64,000 nt of DNA, taken from assembly GCF_014534745.1 (NCBI RefSeq), contig NZ_JACVVP010000006.1:62001-126000 (forward strand). The letters are read 5' to 3'. The DNA is from Flammeovirga sp. EKP202. Its GTDB lineage: Bacteria > Bacteroidota > Bacteroidia > Cytophagales > Flammeovirgaceae. The stretch's first letter is position 1. Every line of letters starts with the position of its first letter. The translations under genes and the position numbers were made by a program. Positions 17,601 to 28,500 of this stretch are shown here, piece after piece. The notes under the pieces are model-generated. The model was given only the letters and a program-made list of their open reading frames with translations. It did no database searches and was not told the origin of the DNA.

Positions 17601-20600
17601 TGAATGTTAATTTATTATTCGACCCGATATTAAGTTGAGTATCATTATACAGAGTAAGGTCACCACTAATTGTTAAATCATAATCACCAATTTGTAAATT
17701 ACTGTTTTCCTCAATTACAAGGTGACTTAAAATTGTAAGATCTCCATCAGTTGAGATTGGATCTCCAAACGAACCAATACCATCTGATAAGGTGACATTT
17801 CGAAGCGGATAGTCTGTAGTAACCGTTAAGTTATAAAATGGAATAGACGAAGTAAACTCTACATTCCTATCAGAGTTTATATCGAAAATAATCTCACCAC
17901 CAGTGACATTATAAAAACCATCACCCATTGCAAACTTTGTTAAATATTGAATATCAGTATCTTCATTATGAATGGTAATTGTACCACCTGACATATTAAA
18001 TGAATTGGTCTTATATGGAAGTGAAAGTGCTGCAACAGTAGTACCAGGTACATACCCATAGATTGTCATTTCTCCTCCTGTCATTGTCAATGAACCTTGA
18101 TGATCTACACCTAAAACTGAAGTTTTAAATTGATTTAAGAAAACTTCTCCACCTTCTTGTACAAAATACCCTCTTTCTCTTAGGGTTATACTATTTTGAC
18201 GTCCATTACTAGTTCCATCTCTATTTAAACCAATATTTAATCTACCTCCTGTCACCAATACATTACCATACACAGTTAATGCATTTACAGCTCCAAAATT
18301 TATATCAGCACCGTCATCAATCCACAATCTACAGCCAAAACCTAAGTCATAATTTCCTGAAGTACCCGCATAACTTGGAACATAAATATTATTACCAAAA
18401 TGAAGTGTTCCATATTTCAAAACGAACATGCCGTTACTTGTGGTCATAGAACCATTAGTTCCGCCTGTACTTCCATTGTCATGTTCATTGTAACCATACA
18501 TCTCAAATCTTCCCTCAATATCAGCACTGATATTGAGGTTATAATTGTCAGAAGTTCCTTTATCCACAACAATTTGATATAAAATTGTTGACCCGTTACA
18601 GATTAAATCTTGATCTTTTTGATCTGCATCAAAAATTAATATCCCATATTCTCCTGCAAGGTTATCTGATAAATAGGAGTCCAATTCTGTAAGGTAGGAA
18701 GCTGATCCAAATGTAAAAGAATCCTTGATATCTGCTCTGTTTGTTAATGCTACTTCTCCTGAATTAAATAAACTACTTTTCAGTGTGATATTATGGATGA
18801 CGTCATCCGTTCCAATGCCTAGTGTTGCTTGAGGCAAAACTCTCATATTACCATTAACTGTTAAATTTACAGCTGTATTTGAGTTATCACTCGACCCCAA
18901 TGTTATTTTACCCTGAGTTAATACTAATGAATCTGTTAGAGTAAGGTCGGCAGTAATAATAAGTTCATCACTTGCATTATCCATATCGATATTTACATTA
19001 TGATAAGCATAACTATTCGTCAGTGTCACTCCCGTACCATTAAATTCAACCGTTCCACCATCTTCTGTTAGAAAACCACCTTCATTTATTGCATTTGCAG
19101 GGCTTGGAAAATTATCAGCATTTAACTTTATAGTACCTTTACCCTTAACAGCTAAAAAATTATGATTTACAGTTGAACCCACTACAAGTGTTCCCCCTTG
19201 ATTAACTTCTAAATCACTAGCAGCAATATTATCGGAATCTAATGTGATCACTCCACCTGAAAGGATAAAAACATCATCTGTTGAGGAGGGGTATGTACTT
19301 GTGCCATCTGCGAATCCCGATGGGTTTCTTGTCCAAATATCAGTATCCGTCCAATTACCTGTACTTTTAGTGTAAAAGGCATCTGGAGCAGTTGAAGCCA
19401 AAGTGTAAAAGCCATTACCATTTACATCATACTGTGCATCCGTAATTGTAAATGAAACTTCATCTGAACCTACAAATGAAGCAGATGGTCCTGCTACAAC
19501 CGTATAGGTAGAACCATTATCAGACGAATAGACTAAAGAATAATCCCCTGTTACTCTTTCTGGACCGCTACCTGTATCATAATCGTTTGGTTTTCCTTCA
19601 TAATTTTGAACATTGAAGCTTAAAGTTATATCAAGATCTCCATTCTTTTGTAAATAGAATTTTTTAGTCCAAACACGGGCATTTATAGGTGCAAAATCAA
19701 AAGTTAATCCTCCTTCGTCTGTTTCTCCCATAATAATATAATCACCATCTGTAGTATTCGAAGTGGTTAATGCTATTGAGTTTGAGGGGTTACCTCTGTC
19801 TGGTGAATAATCTCCTCCATCATTACCATATACAACAATATTCTGATTGGGGGTAGTATTATTATTGAATAATTCATCTGTATCAGATAGTTCTGCATGC
19901 GTAAGGCCATATTTCGTTGTCAAATAGTCATTTACTCTTAATCTGGTCACGGGGTCAAGACTACCTCCTGCTGTTTTATTGTATACTATAACTTCTGCTA
20001 TGTAACCATCCCATCCTAGATTTGAATCTTCATCTGCTCCACCGACGGCTCCAAATTTATGAGTATTTGTATTATCAGTGTTCTTTTGTAATGCACTTAG
20101 TAATCCAGCATTTGATGTATAACTTGTCTCATTAGATGTATTTCTTTGTATAGAAATCAAGCCCCAATTATCACTTATGGGCCATGTTTCAATATCAGTG
20201 TTATTAATATTATTATCAGGCCCTCTAACATAGAATCGAGCATTATTCCATTTACCATAGAGTGATCTTGTTGCATTACCACCAGCGTAGAAACCAACGT
20301 CACCTGTTGTTCCGTTAGCTTTCAATACTATAAATAATTCATAATTTTCGAGCTGCAATTCCACAATGTTATTAGACGCATCTCTTAAGATTAAACCTTC
20401 ATGATCTGTAGAAGGAAAAAGGATAGCGGGTTGGGAGTTAATCTGATTTGTTTGGTAAACAATGCCATTCTCGTCGTTGTCATTATTCACATAATAACCG
20501 TTACCTGACTGATCTTGCCATTTATCTAGTCTTAGAACGCCAGAACCTACATCTGTATAGTCATCAGATGTAATTTGGTCAGCCTTCAACCAAAGCTCTA

Positions 20601-20721
20601 AACCATCAGTTGGAATGTCATTTTGAGCATAAAATTCGTAAGTTAATGTCAAAAATAGAAACAGAGAAATAACACCTTTAGGGTGCCTAAAACAGTAATT
20701 GAGAATGGTAAAATGTCGCAT
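11602..20721 (-). CDS. Giant T9SS-secreted surface protein, copy 1 (3,039 aa)
   Basis: A signal peptide (to about residue 33, ending FYAQ) leads to a LamG-like jellyroll domain (about 36-275; starts IPTDGLELWLKADQI). A conserved block follows (GDYIIMGETDEGGLTF, WTKKFYLQKNGDLDITLSF). Then come some 2,300 residues of degenerate Asn/Gly/Thr-rich strands (GGEMTIYGYVPG, SGGTITIHNED, LNIGSNNKLTFNG) that should fold as a long parallel beta-helix. The C-terminus has a module starting LPVELISFDA (about 2,850-2,945) and a type A T9SS sorting domain (VYPNPTQGEKVNLIL to GVYLLRLKSGETIISKRVIIE). It is probably secreted across the outer membrane and fixed to the surface as an adhesin or matrix protein. No catalytic motif was seen. 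It is a paralog of the gene at 22584-31766 along its whole length. Confidence 0.85.
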   Translation of the reverse strand: MRHFTILNYCFRHPKGVISLFLFLTLTYEFYAQNDIPTDGLELWLKADQITSDDYTDVGSGVLRLDKWQDQSGNGYYVNNDNDENGIVYQTNQINSQPAILFPSTDHEGLILRDASNNIVELQLENYELFIVLKANGTTGDVGFYAGGNATRSLYGKWNNARFYVRGPDNNINNTDIETWPISDNWGLISIQRNTSNETSYTSNAGLLSALQKNTDNTNTHKFGAVGGADEDSNLGWDGYIAEVIVYNKTAGGSLDPVTRLRVNDYLTTKYGLTHAELSDTDELFNNNTTPNQNIVVYGNDGGDYSPDRGNPSNSIALTTSNTTDGDYIIMGETDEGGLTFDFAPINARVWTKKFYLQKNGDLDITLSFNVQNYEGKPNDYDTGSGPERVTGDYSLVYSSDNGSTYTVVAGPSASFVGSDEVSFTITDAQYDVNGNGFYTLASTAPDAFYTKSTGNWTDTDIWTRNPSGFADGTSTYPSSTDDVFILSGGVITLDSDNIAASDLEVNQGGTLVVGSTVNHNFLAVKGKGTIKLNADNFPSPANAINEGGFLTEDGGTVEFNGTGVTLTNSYAYHNVNIDMDNASDELIITADLTLTDSLVLTQGKITLGSSDNSNTAVNLTVNGNMRVLPQATLGIGTDDVIHNITLKSSLFNSGEVALTNRADIKDSFTFGSASYLTELDSYLSDNLAGEYGILIFDADQKDQDLICNGSTILYQIVVDKGTSDNYNLNISADIEGRFEMYGYNEHDNGSTGGTNGSMTTSNGMFVLKYGTLHFGNNIYVPSYAGTSGNYDLGFGCRLWIDDGADINFGAVNALTVYGNVLVTGGRLNIGLNRDGTSNGRQNSITLRERGYFVQEGGEVFLNQFKTSVLGVDHQGSLTMTGGEMTIYGYVPGTTVAALSLPYKTNSFNMSGGTITIHNEDTDIQYLTKFAMGDGFYNVTGGEIIFDINSDRNVEFTSSIPFYNLTVTTDYPLRNVTLSDGIGSFGDPISTDGDLTILSHLVIEENSNLQIGDYDLTISGDLTLYNDTQLNIGSNNKLTFNGDGVDHYIDIRDTDEAYSINHLNIDLPNASDVFKVRDFSGASAIGATRLKVLSSLSLTQGTFDYSNYVIEVEGDLTFKGRIGEASSAGHLMINGSAGSSQSIVSSYDLADPQISDTTNVGIAHLWLNNANGVELSNIIYASKLTWQQGVIKANEYGVVVGAQGISDENGSGINNFADNVADKRMLVGAGNYTDGGLTYQVTSDGDYYYPLASDFDTPVADSYKFTPATLTVSNKPAEDGFLQLATNNGSVATLTTDGTDDEILNYWWKTTTYGYGANIPDVAGVFKYNSEDLDTVNDDEANFVPARVQIQVPNKSRESLGVAAAVDTDGNDATETDYIFTTNAVPAYNSLYTAGAASKFTGELTVFYSFWGTAENSSNVENVSVARDDNWNDTARWTTNPDWKNTGNPFSTQGTPSAGDIIIVGHGRYGSPSETRGHRVVINSAIEVAVIRFDSDETATLEAADLARIRLSSGSLTVDVVEQVGSLRIHKGATLNGQDLNNFLSEPRSEIMIQSNNSDMEIPEFPKYPSVRLWGGGNFNNEFTFAAGVSQPVEFKSLMVDGSTLILDKSINVENNINVGGFREAAIEVNSSTPITVNTGNLNLQNTISTNASASNKFLVTGTDDVEHTLIVNGDITIPQIDGGESGEDAIEFSLLKSTTENRVVLELQGTESGVFDNYYTDDPSSPLTPELYKIVMNKGANQDSTFTFNTNFSLPNVTTEELITLSNGTLVLNNSAINITPYAVSGSNWVMPTTAGLTLQQGTVNVVGDDANFLLGGKLTVSGGNFNIANAGDENSIIYATSGEIELSAGSIVVGSELRRDLAANDANVTYTQSGGTFDAGLIGNPNSATRGTFEVLGSASTFDFSGGQINVFSGKIALDAASSSVNENAVIELGNTSAESIDAEFVNTIGKLVLLSNVTVETLINDITMIGDMSIPSTATLNLNSFDLNSAGNITNDGTINASTSTITLNSTDDQIISGGNVITTQKLVIDTDGATVTMGEDITVLEDLTINTGVLSDNGQTINVGGVLSVFGTHSTTSTGRIKMNGSSAQDMNITGSLGRLEIDNAAGISLTNSLNLVADEIVFTNGVLDIDQFTLNLGTNVVLTATTAFNANNMIQLSGSSNAQGVKIVLPNDEISSEKLLPIGYSGIYAPVGLVGDYNGAELVVKPINTRHTVAENQGDNNEALDQYWRIEFSKADVTVPDDRYISLYYDNSNINGTEADYIGIIINDDAEIQKNVQKTLDIANNRIDIDLATSLVTGDYFAGDVLSTPDDIIRYRLASGVTDGVLNDVSTDKWEISKDNGVTYTKLEDEVSPTLFSGTILEVPSGTNLETTTSGTLGFKTYYKAIIEGTLVIHVDDRQINFDAVEGGGKVKFFVNSDKVGQMPNANWEPFFTSGGGIIVEGNADSPVLNLNAPVNNNKLTIGSLTLIGTGTGQEWEIPGGNGLNISTGELSISNVEFDLTTSSILNDINVDSDGKLTINTPTTANGNVTVDVGDINNGTGASLNIASSSLIIKGDLTVDTEGILTVTNSSLNVENNITLNTGSEIAISTGASLSIGGNFTDNGTSTASFSGSTLTFNGTSGDQTFTGDYTSGRALDNLEINKSSGQVILAGSNTKEVSSLVLNSVLNNMGNDDGSLLFLGNSSDVTGNSYITGPFSKKLNVGDSFVFPVGGEGDLRTLALIYTNNVTGAAEKTWTVEYGQLLKPVVEDSVDTDTGIANVSSEFQWRVTDLDEGDAPFSKESEAEIFAYYSALTRSPNYILAIWNDLDLGVPKWKKAGDPLHNTETYFETETVSFSEKFLAIATIDDATDLPVELISFDAISEEQQVILDWATASEVNNDHFEIQRSIDGKNWSTLATIEGAGNSSVRLDYEYIDTNPVMNQLSFYRLIQRDFDGTETVFDPEQVYMEDGNAVAALTVYPNPTQGEKVNLILKSWKGDVEIGLFNTLGYKVLEDTWTFGENQLKEIQINDIPRGVYLLRLKSGETIISKRVIIE

Positions 20722-20744
20722 ATTTATTTAGTGTAAGTCTGTTG

Positions 20745-20752
20745 CAAACTTA
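20745..20752 (-). promoter_or_regulatory. Candidate -7 box for giant gene copy 1
   Basis: Read leftwards this is TAAGTTTG, a perfect TAnnTTTG match, 24 bases before the ATG of the first giant gene. No clear -33 TTTG is present, so support is partial. Confidence 0.4.
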
Positions 20753-21609
20753 TAATGTTGTTGCATCATGATTTTGCAGCAGATATTTATGACTAAAAGC
20801 ATACTTCAACCCTCAATCATTATTGAAAGGTTATAGTATTTATCAAGCCATGTTAATTTCAAATTATAATCAGAGTGTTAATAAACTTCAGTAAAGAATA
20901 CTTTTTAATTGAATGTAATTTTCAGTGTTGAGTATATTAATGAAATGGAAATTACTATTTACACAATTGCGAAGAACAATTGTATACATCATTAAAGTGT
21001 TTAATTAGGTGTAGAATAAATTGATATACATAATTAGTATTTAGGGTGTAAACTAGCCTCATATAACTTATCGAAAACGATAATTATAATATTAGATGCC
21101 AGAGTAATTTTACTCAATTAGACCTAACAAATTTTAAGGCTCAGAATAAAGAACTCAAAACGGATAAATATGTTTTGAAAAGATATTAGTGTAAAAACCT
21201 ATGTCATATTACACATATTAGTTATTGAGTTGAATAATATAATTTTTGGAGTAATGATTCTATTAATTACAATAATCCTGTTTTTTTTTTAATTATTAAA
21301 ATATTTACAATTGTTTTTAACTCAAAATTGAACTTTTAGACAAAAAAATATAATATACAACACTCATTTAAAGCAACTTACATTCATTTCTTACGTAATA
21401 TCCTCCTTTTTAATACATGAGTTTCATCGAGTAAGTAAAACCTTAATAATTATCCATGATGAAAATCTATTCAATGTTATGTGCGCTTTTAATAATTTCT
21501 CAATAAGATCTACTAGAAGATCAATTCCATAATTATAGTTAAAAGGTAAAGAGTTCAAACTAGTGTGCGGAGAAAATGATTACTAGAAAAAGAAAACAAG
21601 GGATAAAAA

Positions 21610-21643
21610 AATAGACCATACATAAATTTATGAATGGTCTATT
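21610..21643 (-). terminator. Terminator of the small basic gene
   Basis: Arms 21610-21619 and 21634-21643 pair perfectly, with further inner pairing (CATAAA with TTTATG). In the leftward direction the stem is followed by TTTTTT, as expected for a terminator of the gene ending at 21695. Confidence 0.75.
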
Positions 21644-21694
21644 AATTTGCAGAGTGTACAAACTGTGTAAAGTTTCACTTACTACACCTCACCT

Positions 21695-21898
21695 CTACTT
21701 CTTAGGGAGATCTTTTTTCTTCGATTTGTTTTTCGGCTTTAAAAGATTACTCACCCTATCATATTCTTTTTTAATTTTTTTATTATCAGGGTCAAACCGA
21801 AGGTCCATTTTTAGTTTTTTATGTAGCCTTTGCAGTTCCATCTTTTTAAGAAACCTCGGATCATCTGTTCGGCTAAATGTCTTTTTTTCGTTTTTCAT
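21695..21898 (-). CDS. Small lysine-rich basic protein, 67 aa
   Basis: I do not recognise the family. The 67 residues are dominated by Lys, Arg, Asp and Leu (KKMELQRLHKKLKMDLRF; NLLKPKNKSKKKDLPKK), suggesting a charged helix that could bind nucleic acid or ribosomes. The strong leftward terminator 52 bases after its stop supports a real transcript. It is isolated between the two giant genes. A competing frame on the other strand (21630-21995) is Phe/Leu-rich and is better explained as its shadow. Confidence 0.55.
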   Translation of the reverse strand: MKNEKKTFSRTDDPRFLKKMELQRLHKKLKMDLRFDPDNKKIKKEYDRVSNLLKPKNKSKKKDLPKK

Positions 21899-22524
21899 GG
21901 CTAAATATAAAAAACATCTTTTAAAAAGCTGTATTTTAAAATTAGAATATCTTTGTTGGCTTCCTCCCCAAATATTTTCTTTAATCTGTAAATAATTGAT
22001 CTAACGGGAAGTGTACATAACTGCTGTTTGTTTATAAGGAAAATATGTTGAAGTTTTGATTTGGGTTTGAAGATAAGAAGCCCCATAAGTTTTTTGAAAT
22101 TGTGGGGGTTGGTATTTTGTTATGATAAGTTGAAAACTTATACAATAGGTCAGTTCTAAGTAACACCTTCGGCTTGATACTGAGAACAGTGTGTACCAAA
22201 TAATATAGTTGAAAGAGCCAAACCTGTAAAATGGAGATATGTATTCTGATAAGAACAAGTTAACCCAACTAACCCTTTAGCCATAGGCATTTTATTAGTT
22301 GGTATATTTTCTCTAAACATTCTCTATGTATTTATTATAAGAGAACGATATCTAATAACTAATAAACCTTTGCGCTTTAAACGCCCATAATGTTTCCACT
22401 AGTGTCTCAGACGTCATGGGTATTGATTTATCTGAGAGATCGGCCTATCACTATCAATGCCTATGTTAGTGAAACGTTTGTTATGAGAATGAATTTTTGT
22501 TTACTCTGTAAAGTCATCCATAAA

Positions 22525-22562
22525 AAAACACCTTGCCCAAACTGAATTGAGCAAGGTATTTT
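22525..22562 (-). terminator. Terminator of giant gene copy 2
   Basis: A stem of CCTTGC with GCAAGG (22531-22536 with 22551-22556) is extended by A-T pairs on the outside with one mismatch. The left flank is a run of A, which is a T-run in the leftward transcript. It lies 22 bases after the stop, and its arm sequence resembles the terminator of copy 1 (AACACCTTG). Confidence 0.75.
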
Positions 22563-22583
22563 AAGTGGAACTTATTTTCCTTA

Positions 22584-25500
22584 TTATTCGATAATTACCC
22601 TTTTCGATTTTACAGTTTTACCTGATTTCAATCTTAATAAGTAAACACCTCTTGGTAGATTACCAACTTTAAGTTCTTTAGTCTGACTATCTCCATAGGT
22701 CCATTGGTCACTTATCACTTTATAACCTAAAGTAGTGTATAAACCTATTTCAACATCTCCTTTCCATGATTTTAATAATACGTTCAATTTACCATCATGT
22801 ACTGGATTTGGATATACAACTAAACCTGCTTCTGCAGCATTTCCTTCGATTAATACAGGAACCGGATCAAAAATAGTTTCGGTACCATCAAAATCAGTCT
22901 GAATTAATCTGTAATAAGACATTTGATTCATCACTGGATTATCATCGATAAATAAGTAGTCCAAACGAACAGATGAGTTACCTGCTCCTTCTATCCTACC
23001 GATACTACTCCAATTCTCTCCGTCTATTGATCGCTGAACCTCGAATCCATCATTATTCACTTCTGAAGCTGTAGACCATTCTAGTTTAACTTGAGATACT
23101 TCTGCAATAGCGTCAAATGAAATTAATTCAACTGGTAAATCTGTTGATTCATCAATTGCCCCAATCGCTAGATATTTTTCACTAAAACCAACGTTAAATG
23201 TTTCAAAATAATCATCAGTATTATGTAAAGGGTCTCCAGCCTTATCCCATTCTGATGAACCAAATAATGGGAAAGGATCCCAGATAGCAAGAGCATAACT
23301 AGAACTTTTCCCTAGTGACTCATAATATGCATAAACGTCAGCATCACTAGATAAACCTGATTCTCCATGAGCCATATCCGTTACTCTCCATTGATATTCT
23401 TTTGATACAACAGCTATGTTTATTCCATCCACAATCGGTAACCTTAAGTCAGTGGTATCGGGAGAATGTTCTACCGTCCATGTTTTCTCAGTACCGGTTA
23501 CAGCATCTGTATCGTCTTTATATATGACCTGAAGCTTTCTCTGAGATCCACTTCCACCAACTTGGAAAACAAAACTTTCGCCCTCATCCATTTTTTTAGA
23601 GAGAGGACCATCAACATAAGAGTTACCTGTCACATCACTAGTTTCACCTAAAATAAGAAGTGACCCATCAAAATTTACTGTATTATTCAACACAGAATTT
23701 AAAATCAACTTGTTAATCTCTTTAGTACTACCACTATCTAACAATACTTCTCCACTTGATTTATCAATTTTTAAATTATCAATTGATTTACTATCAGCGG
23801 AAGTGAAATTACCACTGAAGTTTTGATCACCTGTTGAACCATTAAATGTAAGAGTGGCACCTGTCAAGTTTACACTAGATGTTCCGTTATCAATAAAATC
23901 ACCACCTAATGCTAATTCAGATCCAAGACTTAAATCCAAAGTAGATCCACTTGCCATTGTAATATCATTATCAACCGTCAAATCAGAAGAGTTTTCTAAT
24001 TTTAGAGTACCTATAACATTACTACTCCCTTTAATATTGAATGAGCCCGCTGAAACATTAAATGAAGAACCTGACGCAACACTAACATCTGCATTTGCAA
24101 CAGAAGAAGAGGAAGTGTTTGAAGTAAATATTCCACCACCTTCGATAATGATGTTATTTACCGTTGAAGGAGTTCCAATTTCAAATTCAACATTATTTAT
24201 AGTAAGGTCTCCCGATGCCATATTTAAACCATTACCATCAGGTAATTCCCAAACTTGATCAGAACCCGTACCAATTAATTCAAGGCTTCCTATTGTAAGC
24301 TGATCATCACTTACTGGTGCATTTAAACTTAATAGAGGATTGGTAGCATTACCTTCAACAATGATACCTCCGCCAGAAGTATAGAAGTCTTCCCAGTCTG
24401 CAAATGGCATTTGCCCAACTGTATCTGAATTGATATAGAATTTAACTTTTCCATCACCTATTACATCATTAAAAACTATATCTCTATCTCTAACGTGGAC
24501 CTCTAATGTACCATTAATGATGGCTCTATAATAAGACTTGAAACCTAAATCACCTAAACTTGTTGTTTCAAGATTTACTCCTGCTGGAACTTCTAAAATA
24601 GTACCTGACGTTAGAGCGGATCCCAAGTCAGAATAACTTCCACCACCATCAGTGGATACTTCCCATTTACCAGAACCGACATCATCTAAACTTGCATCCG
24701 TTACCCCATCTTTTAATTTATATCTAATGATATTATCAGGAGTAGCATCATCTTCGGCTGCAAAATAATCACCTGTAATCAATGGACTATTTAAGTTGAT
24801 CTTGATTTTATTGTTCGTTAAATCGTCACTTAAACCGTCTGTAATATTAATAGGTTTTCTAATATTCGCATCGTTATCAATAATAACACCTTGATAATTA
24901 CTCTTTGTTCCTTTTACGTTGACAGCATTAAAATATAATGAAACATATCTTTCTTTAGCAACTCCTTCTTCTGAGAATTCAAATCTCCAGAACTGCTCTA
25001 AAGCATGATCAGTCACTCCGTCATTAGCAGCAACTGTGTGCATTGTATTGATTGGTTTAATTACAGCACTTGCTCCATCAAAATCACCAAAGAAACCAAC
25101 TGGAGCATAAGTACCAGGATAACCAATTGGAATCACTTTTTCTGTTGCAATTGCATCTGATGGTAATTCGATTTGAACACCTTTAGCATTTAAACCTCCG
25201 TTCAACTGAATCATATTATCTTTATCAAATGCTGTGGTTGCCACTAACGAGATATCTGATCCTAAGTTCAATCCAAAGATATCAATGTTCAATACACCAT
25301 TTGTAAATACGATTTCTTCAGCTACTAATGCAATATTATTTTCTAAATTGATTCCATTTGAATTGTCTATTTCCATACGGCCTAAACTTCCAGAAATATC
25401 AATTGATTGAGCACTTGAACCATTTAATTTAATTCTACCAGTTCCGGTTGTAGTATGAGACCCTTCAACATTCAGGTTTCCTCCCACATTAACAGTATTG

Positions 25501-28500
25501 TTATTATCTGAGAAAACACCTGAAGTAATGGTTAAATCATTCGAAACTGTGATGTCAGCATTCATAGTTACTGTAGAACCTTCCGTTGCTACAATCATAT
25601 TTTGAGTCGTAATTGCATTAGAACCCGAAATAGATTGGGCATTTGAACCTACCATACTAATCGTTGAAGTTGAAGCATTCAGTGTCCCTTCATTTGTAAT
25701 ACTTCCAGCCGTAGATAAGTTTCTACTATTTAAGTTTAGTGTTGCTGTAGAAGGAATCTCTAGATCACCTGCCATTTGTATATCATTAATAACAACATCA
25801 GCGGTAACATCTGCTATTAATTCGATCTTCCCTACTTCATTTGCTAACTCAACATCAATTGTTTCAGTTGTAGAATTATTACCCAGTTTAATTTCAGCAC
25901 TTTCCACTACTGAAGAAGTGGCTGCATCTAAAGCAATTTTTCCAGAGTGAACGATAATTTCACCACCACTAAAATCAAAAGATGATTCAGTACCTAATAC
26001 TTCAAATGTACCTCTTGTGGCACTATTAGGGTTTCCTTGAAGACCCGTTGTGAAAACACCTCCGGATTGTTTGTAATACAAGCTTGCGTCATTACTTGCT
26101 AAGTCTCTTCGTAATTCCGACCCTACATTTATCGCACCTCCTGTTAATTCAATTTCTCCTGTTACAGAGTACACAATTGAATTTTCTTGACTTGCATTTG
26201 ATAAATTTAAAGTACCACCGCCTACAGTTAACTTTCCACCTAATAGAAGGTTTGATCCGTCTCCTGTAATATTTACAGTACCTTGATTGATTGTTAAACC
26301 AGCCGTTGAAGCTAAATCCCAAATAGAACTTGCTACTGCAAATGGAGTAATATTAATATTACTATTATTGAAGACCAAAGTACCGTTTTCAAAAGTAATT
26401 AGCTCCTCAGTCGTAATACTTGGTAAAGTGAAGTTCGTATTAAATGAAAAAGACGGATTTTGATTTGTGCCTTTATTCATTTTTATCTTATAAAGTTCAG
26501 GCGTTATACCAGCATCTGAATAAAAATTATCGAAAACTCCATTTTCTTGACCTTGGAACTCTAAAACAACTCTGTTTTCAGTTTCAGATTTTAACAGGCT
26601 AAACTCAATTCCACCTTCACCATCTTCATCAGCATTTTTTTCAGGTATAGTGATATCTCCTTTTACAATTAAAGAGTGCACGATATCATCTGTACCTGTC
26701 ACAAGGAACTTATTAGCGGTTGATGAATTTGTAGAAATTGTATTTTCCAAATTAATATTAGAAGTCGTTATAGTTATTTCCGAAGCAGAATTTATTTCCA
26801 AAGCTGCCTCTCTATAGCCTCCAACATTGATTGAATTTTCAACCTCAATCGATTTATCAAGAATCAATGTACCTCCATCAATCATCAACGACTTAAACTG
26901 AACAGGTTCATCAACTGAAGAAGCAAATGTAAATTCATAATTATAACTTCCTCCACCCCATAGCCTTACTGAAGGATATTTTGAGAAAACAGGAATTTCC
27001 ATACTTGATTCATTACTTTGAATCATAATTTCACTCCTTTCTTCACTCAAGAAATCATTAATATCTGTTCCATTAAAAGTAGTTCCTTTATGAAGTCTTA
27101 GTGAGCCAATATCTTCTATTACATCAACTGTTAATGAACCATTCTCTAATCTAATTCTTGCTAAATCTGCTTTTTCTAACGATGCACTTTCATGTGAATC
27201 AAAGCGTACAATACCTACTTTGATATCTCTAGGAGATGAATTAATAATCACTCTATGTCCTTGAGTAATTGTGGCTTTAGAAGAGCCATGTCCAATTACT
27301 ACAATATCTCCTTCCCCAGGGATTCCTTGAGTACTAATTGGGTTACCATCTGTAATCCAGTTAGGGTTAGTTGACCAACGTTCAGGATAATTCCAATCTG
27401 CTTCATTAACAATTTCTACAAAACCATCAGGAATACTACTATCATATTTATTTGTTTTTGATTCATGACGATTGGAAAGACTTCCATCAGGATTATCCTC
27501 TGCATATCCTCTGTAAGAATAATAAACGGTTAATTCACCTGTAAATTTAGATGCACTACCAGCAGTATATAATGAATTATAGGCCTTTACTGAAGGAGAA
27601 GGTTTAATTGTGATCGTATAATCAGTCGCATTTGCATCACTTCCATCAATATCAACATCATCTGTATCACCTAGACTTTCTCTTTCTTTATGATCAGCTT
27701 CTAATTGTACTCTGGCTGGAACATAAGTTGAAGCATCAGCTACAATATCTTCTTGGTGATACTTAAATACCCATTCTACATTTGGTTCGCTGCCTGAGAA
27801 ATTATGATTAGTTGATTTCCAATAATAATCCAACAAGTCATCAGTAGTTCTATCACTTGTCCAAGTCGATAAATCTCCATTATTTGGGGCCAATTGAATA
27901 AAACCTTCAGCAATATGATCTTTCACTGTTAAAGTGGCTGGAGTAAACTTATAACTATTAGCCACCGGTGTATCAAAATCGGAAGCCAGTGGGTAAATAA
28001 AATCTCCGTTATCTTTTACAAGATAGGTTAACCCTCCATCAGAAGAATTACCCGAGCCCACAATCATTCTTTTATTAGTGACATTGGACGCAAAATCATT
28101 AATCGGATTACCTGCATCATCAACGATTCCTAATTGACCAACTACTACACCGTATTCATTGGATTTGATAATACCTTGCTGCCATGTTATTTTTGTTCCA
28201 TAAATAATATTGGACAACTCTACCCCATCAGCATTGTTTAACCATAAGTGAGCAATCCCAACATTCGTCGTGTCTGCAATTTGGGCATCTACTAAATCAT
28301 AGCTCGATGATATTTTTTGTGCAGTACCTGCTGAACCGTTTAAGATAATATGTCCAGGAGAATCTGATTGACCTATTTTACCTTCAAAAGAAAGATCTCC
28401 TTCAACTTCAATAACATAGTCTGTATAATCAAAAATACCCTGAGTTAACGATAATGAGTTCATTACTTTCAATCGAGTATCTCCAACGGATGCATTATCA

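Larger units (their letters stand above)
20722..22583. other. 1.86-kb gap between the two giant genes
   Basis: The gap is very AT-rich and mostly non-coding. It holds one small credible gene (21695-21898) with its own terminator, a candidate promoter for giant copy 1, and the terminator of giant copy 2. The stretch 22260-22500 contains inverted words (CCAACTAA at 22265 with TTAGTTGG at 22295; CATAGGCAT near 22282 with ATGCCTATG near 22460) that may be remains of a mobile element. The rest, 20760-21600, shows nothing I can name. Confidence 0.5.

Noticed and set aside
21630-21995. 121-residue plus-strand frame over the small basic gene
   Set aside because: Phe/Leu/Ser-rich translation typical of antisense of Lys-rich DNA; the terminator is oriented for the leftward gene.
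22001-22258. 85-residue leftward frame in the gap between the giant genes
   Set aside because: No family, no ribosome-binding or terminator context, atypical composition; it overlaps a region with decayed inverted words.
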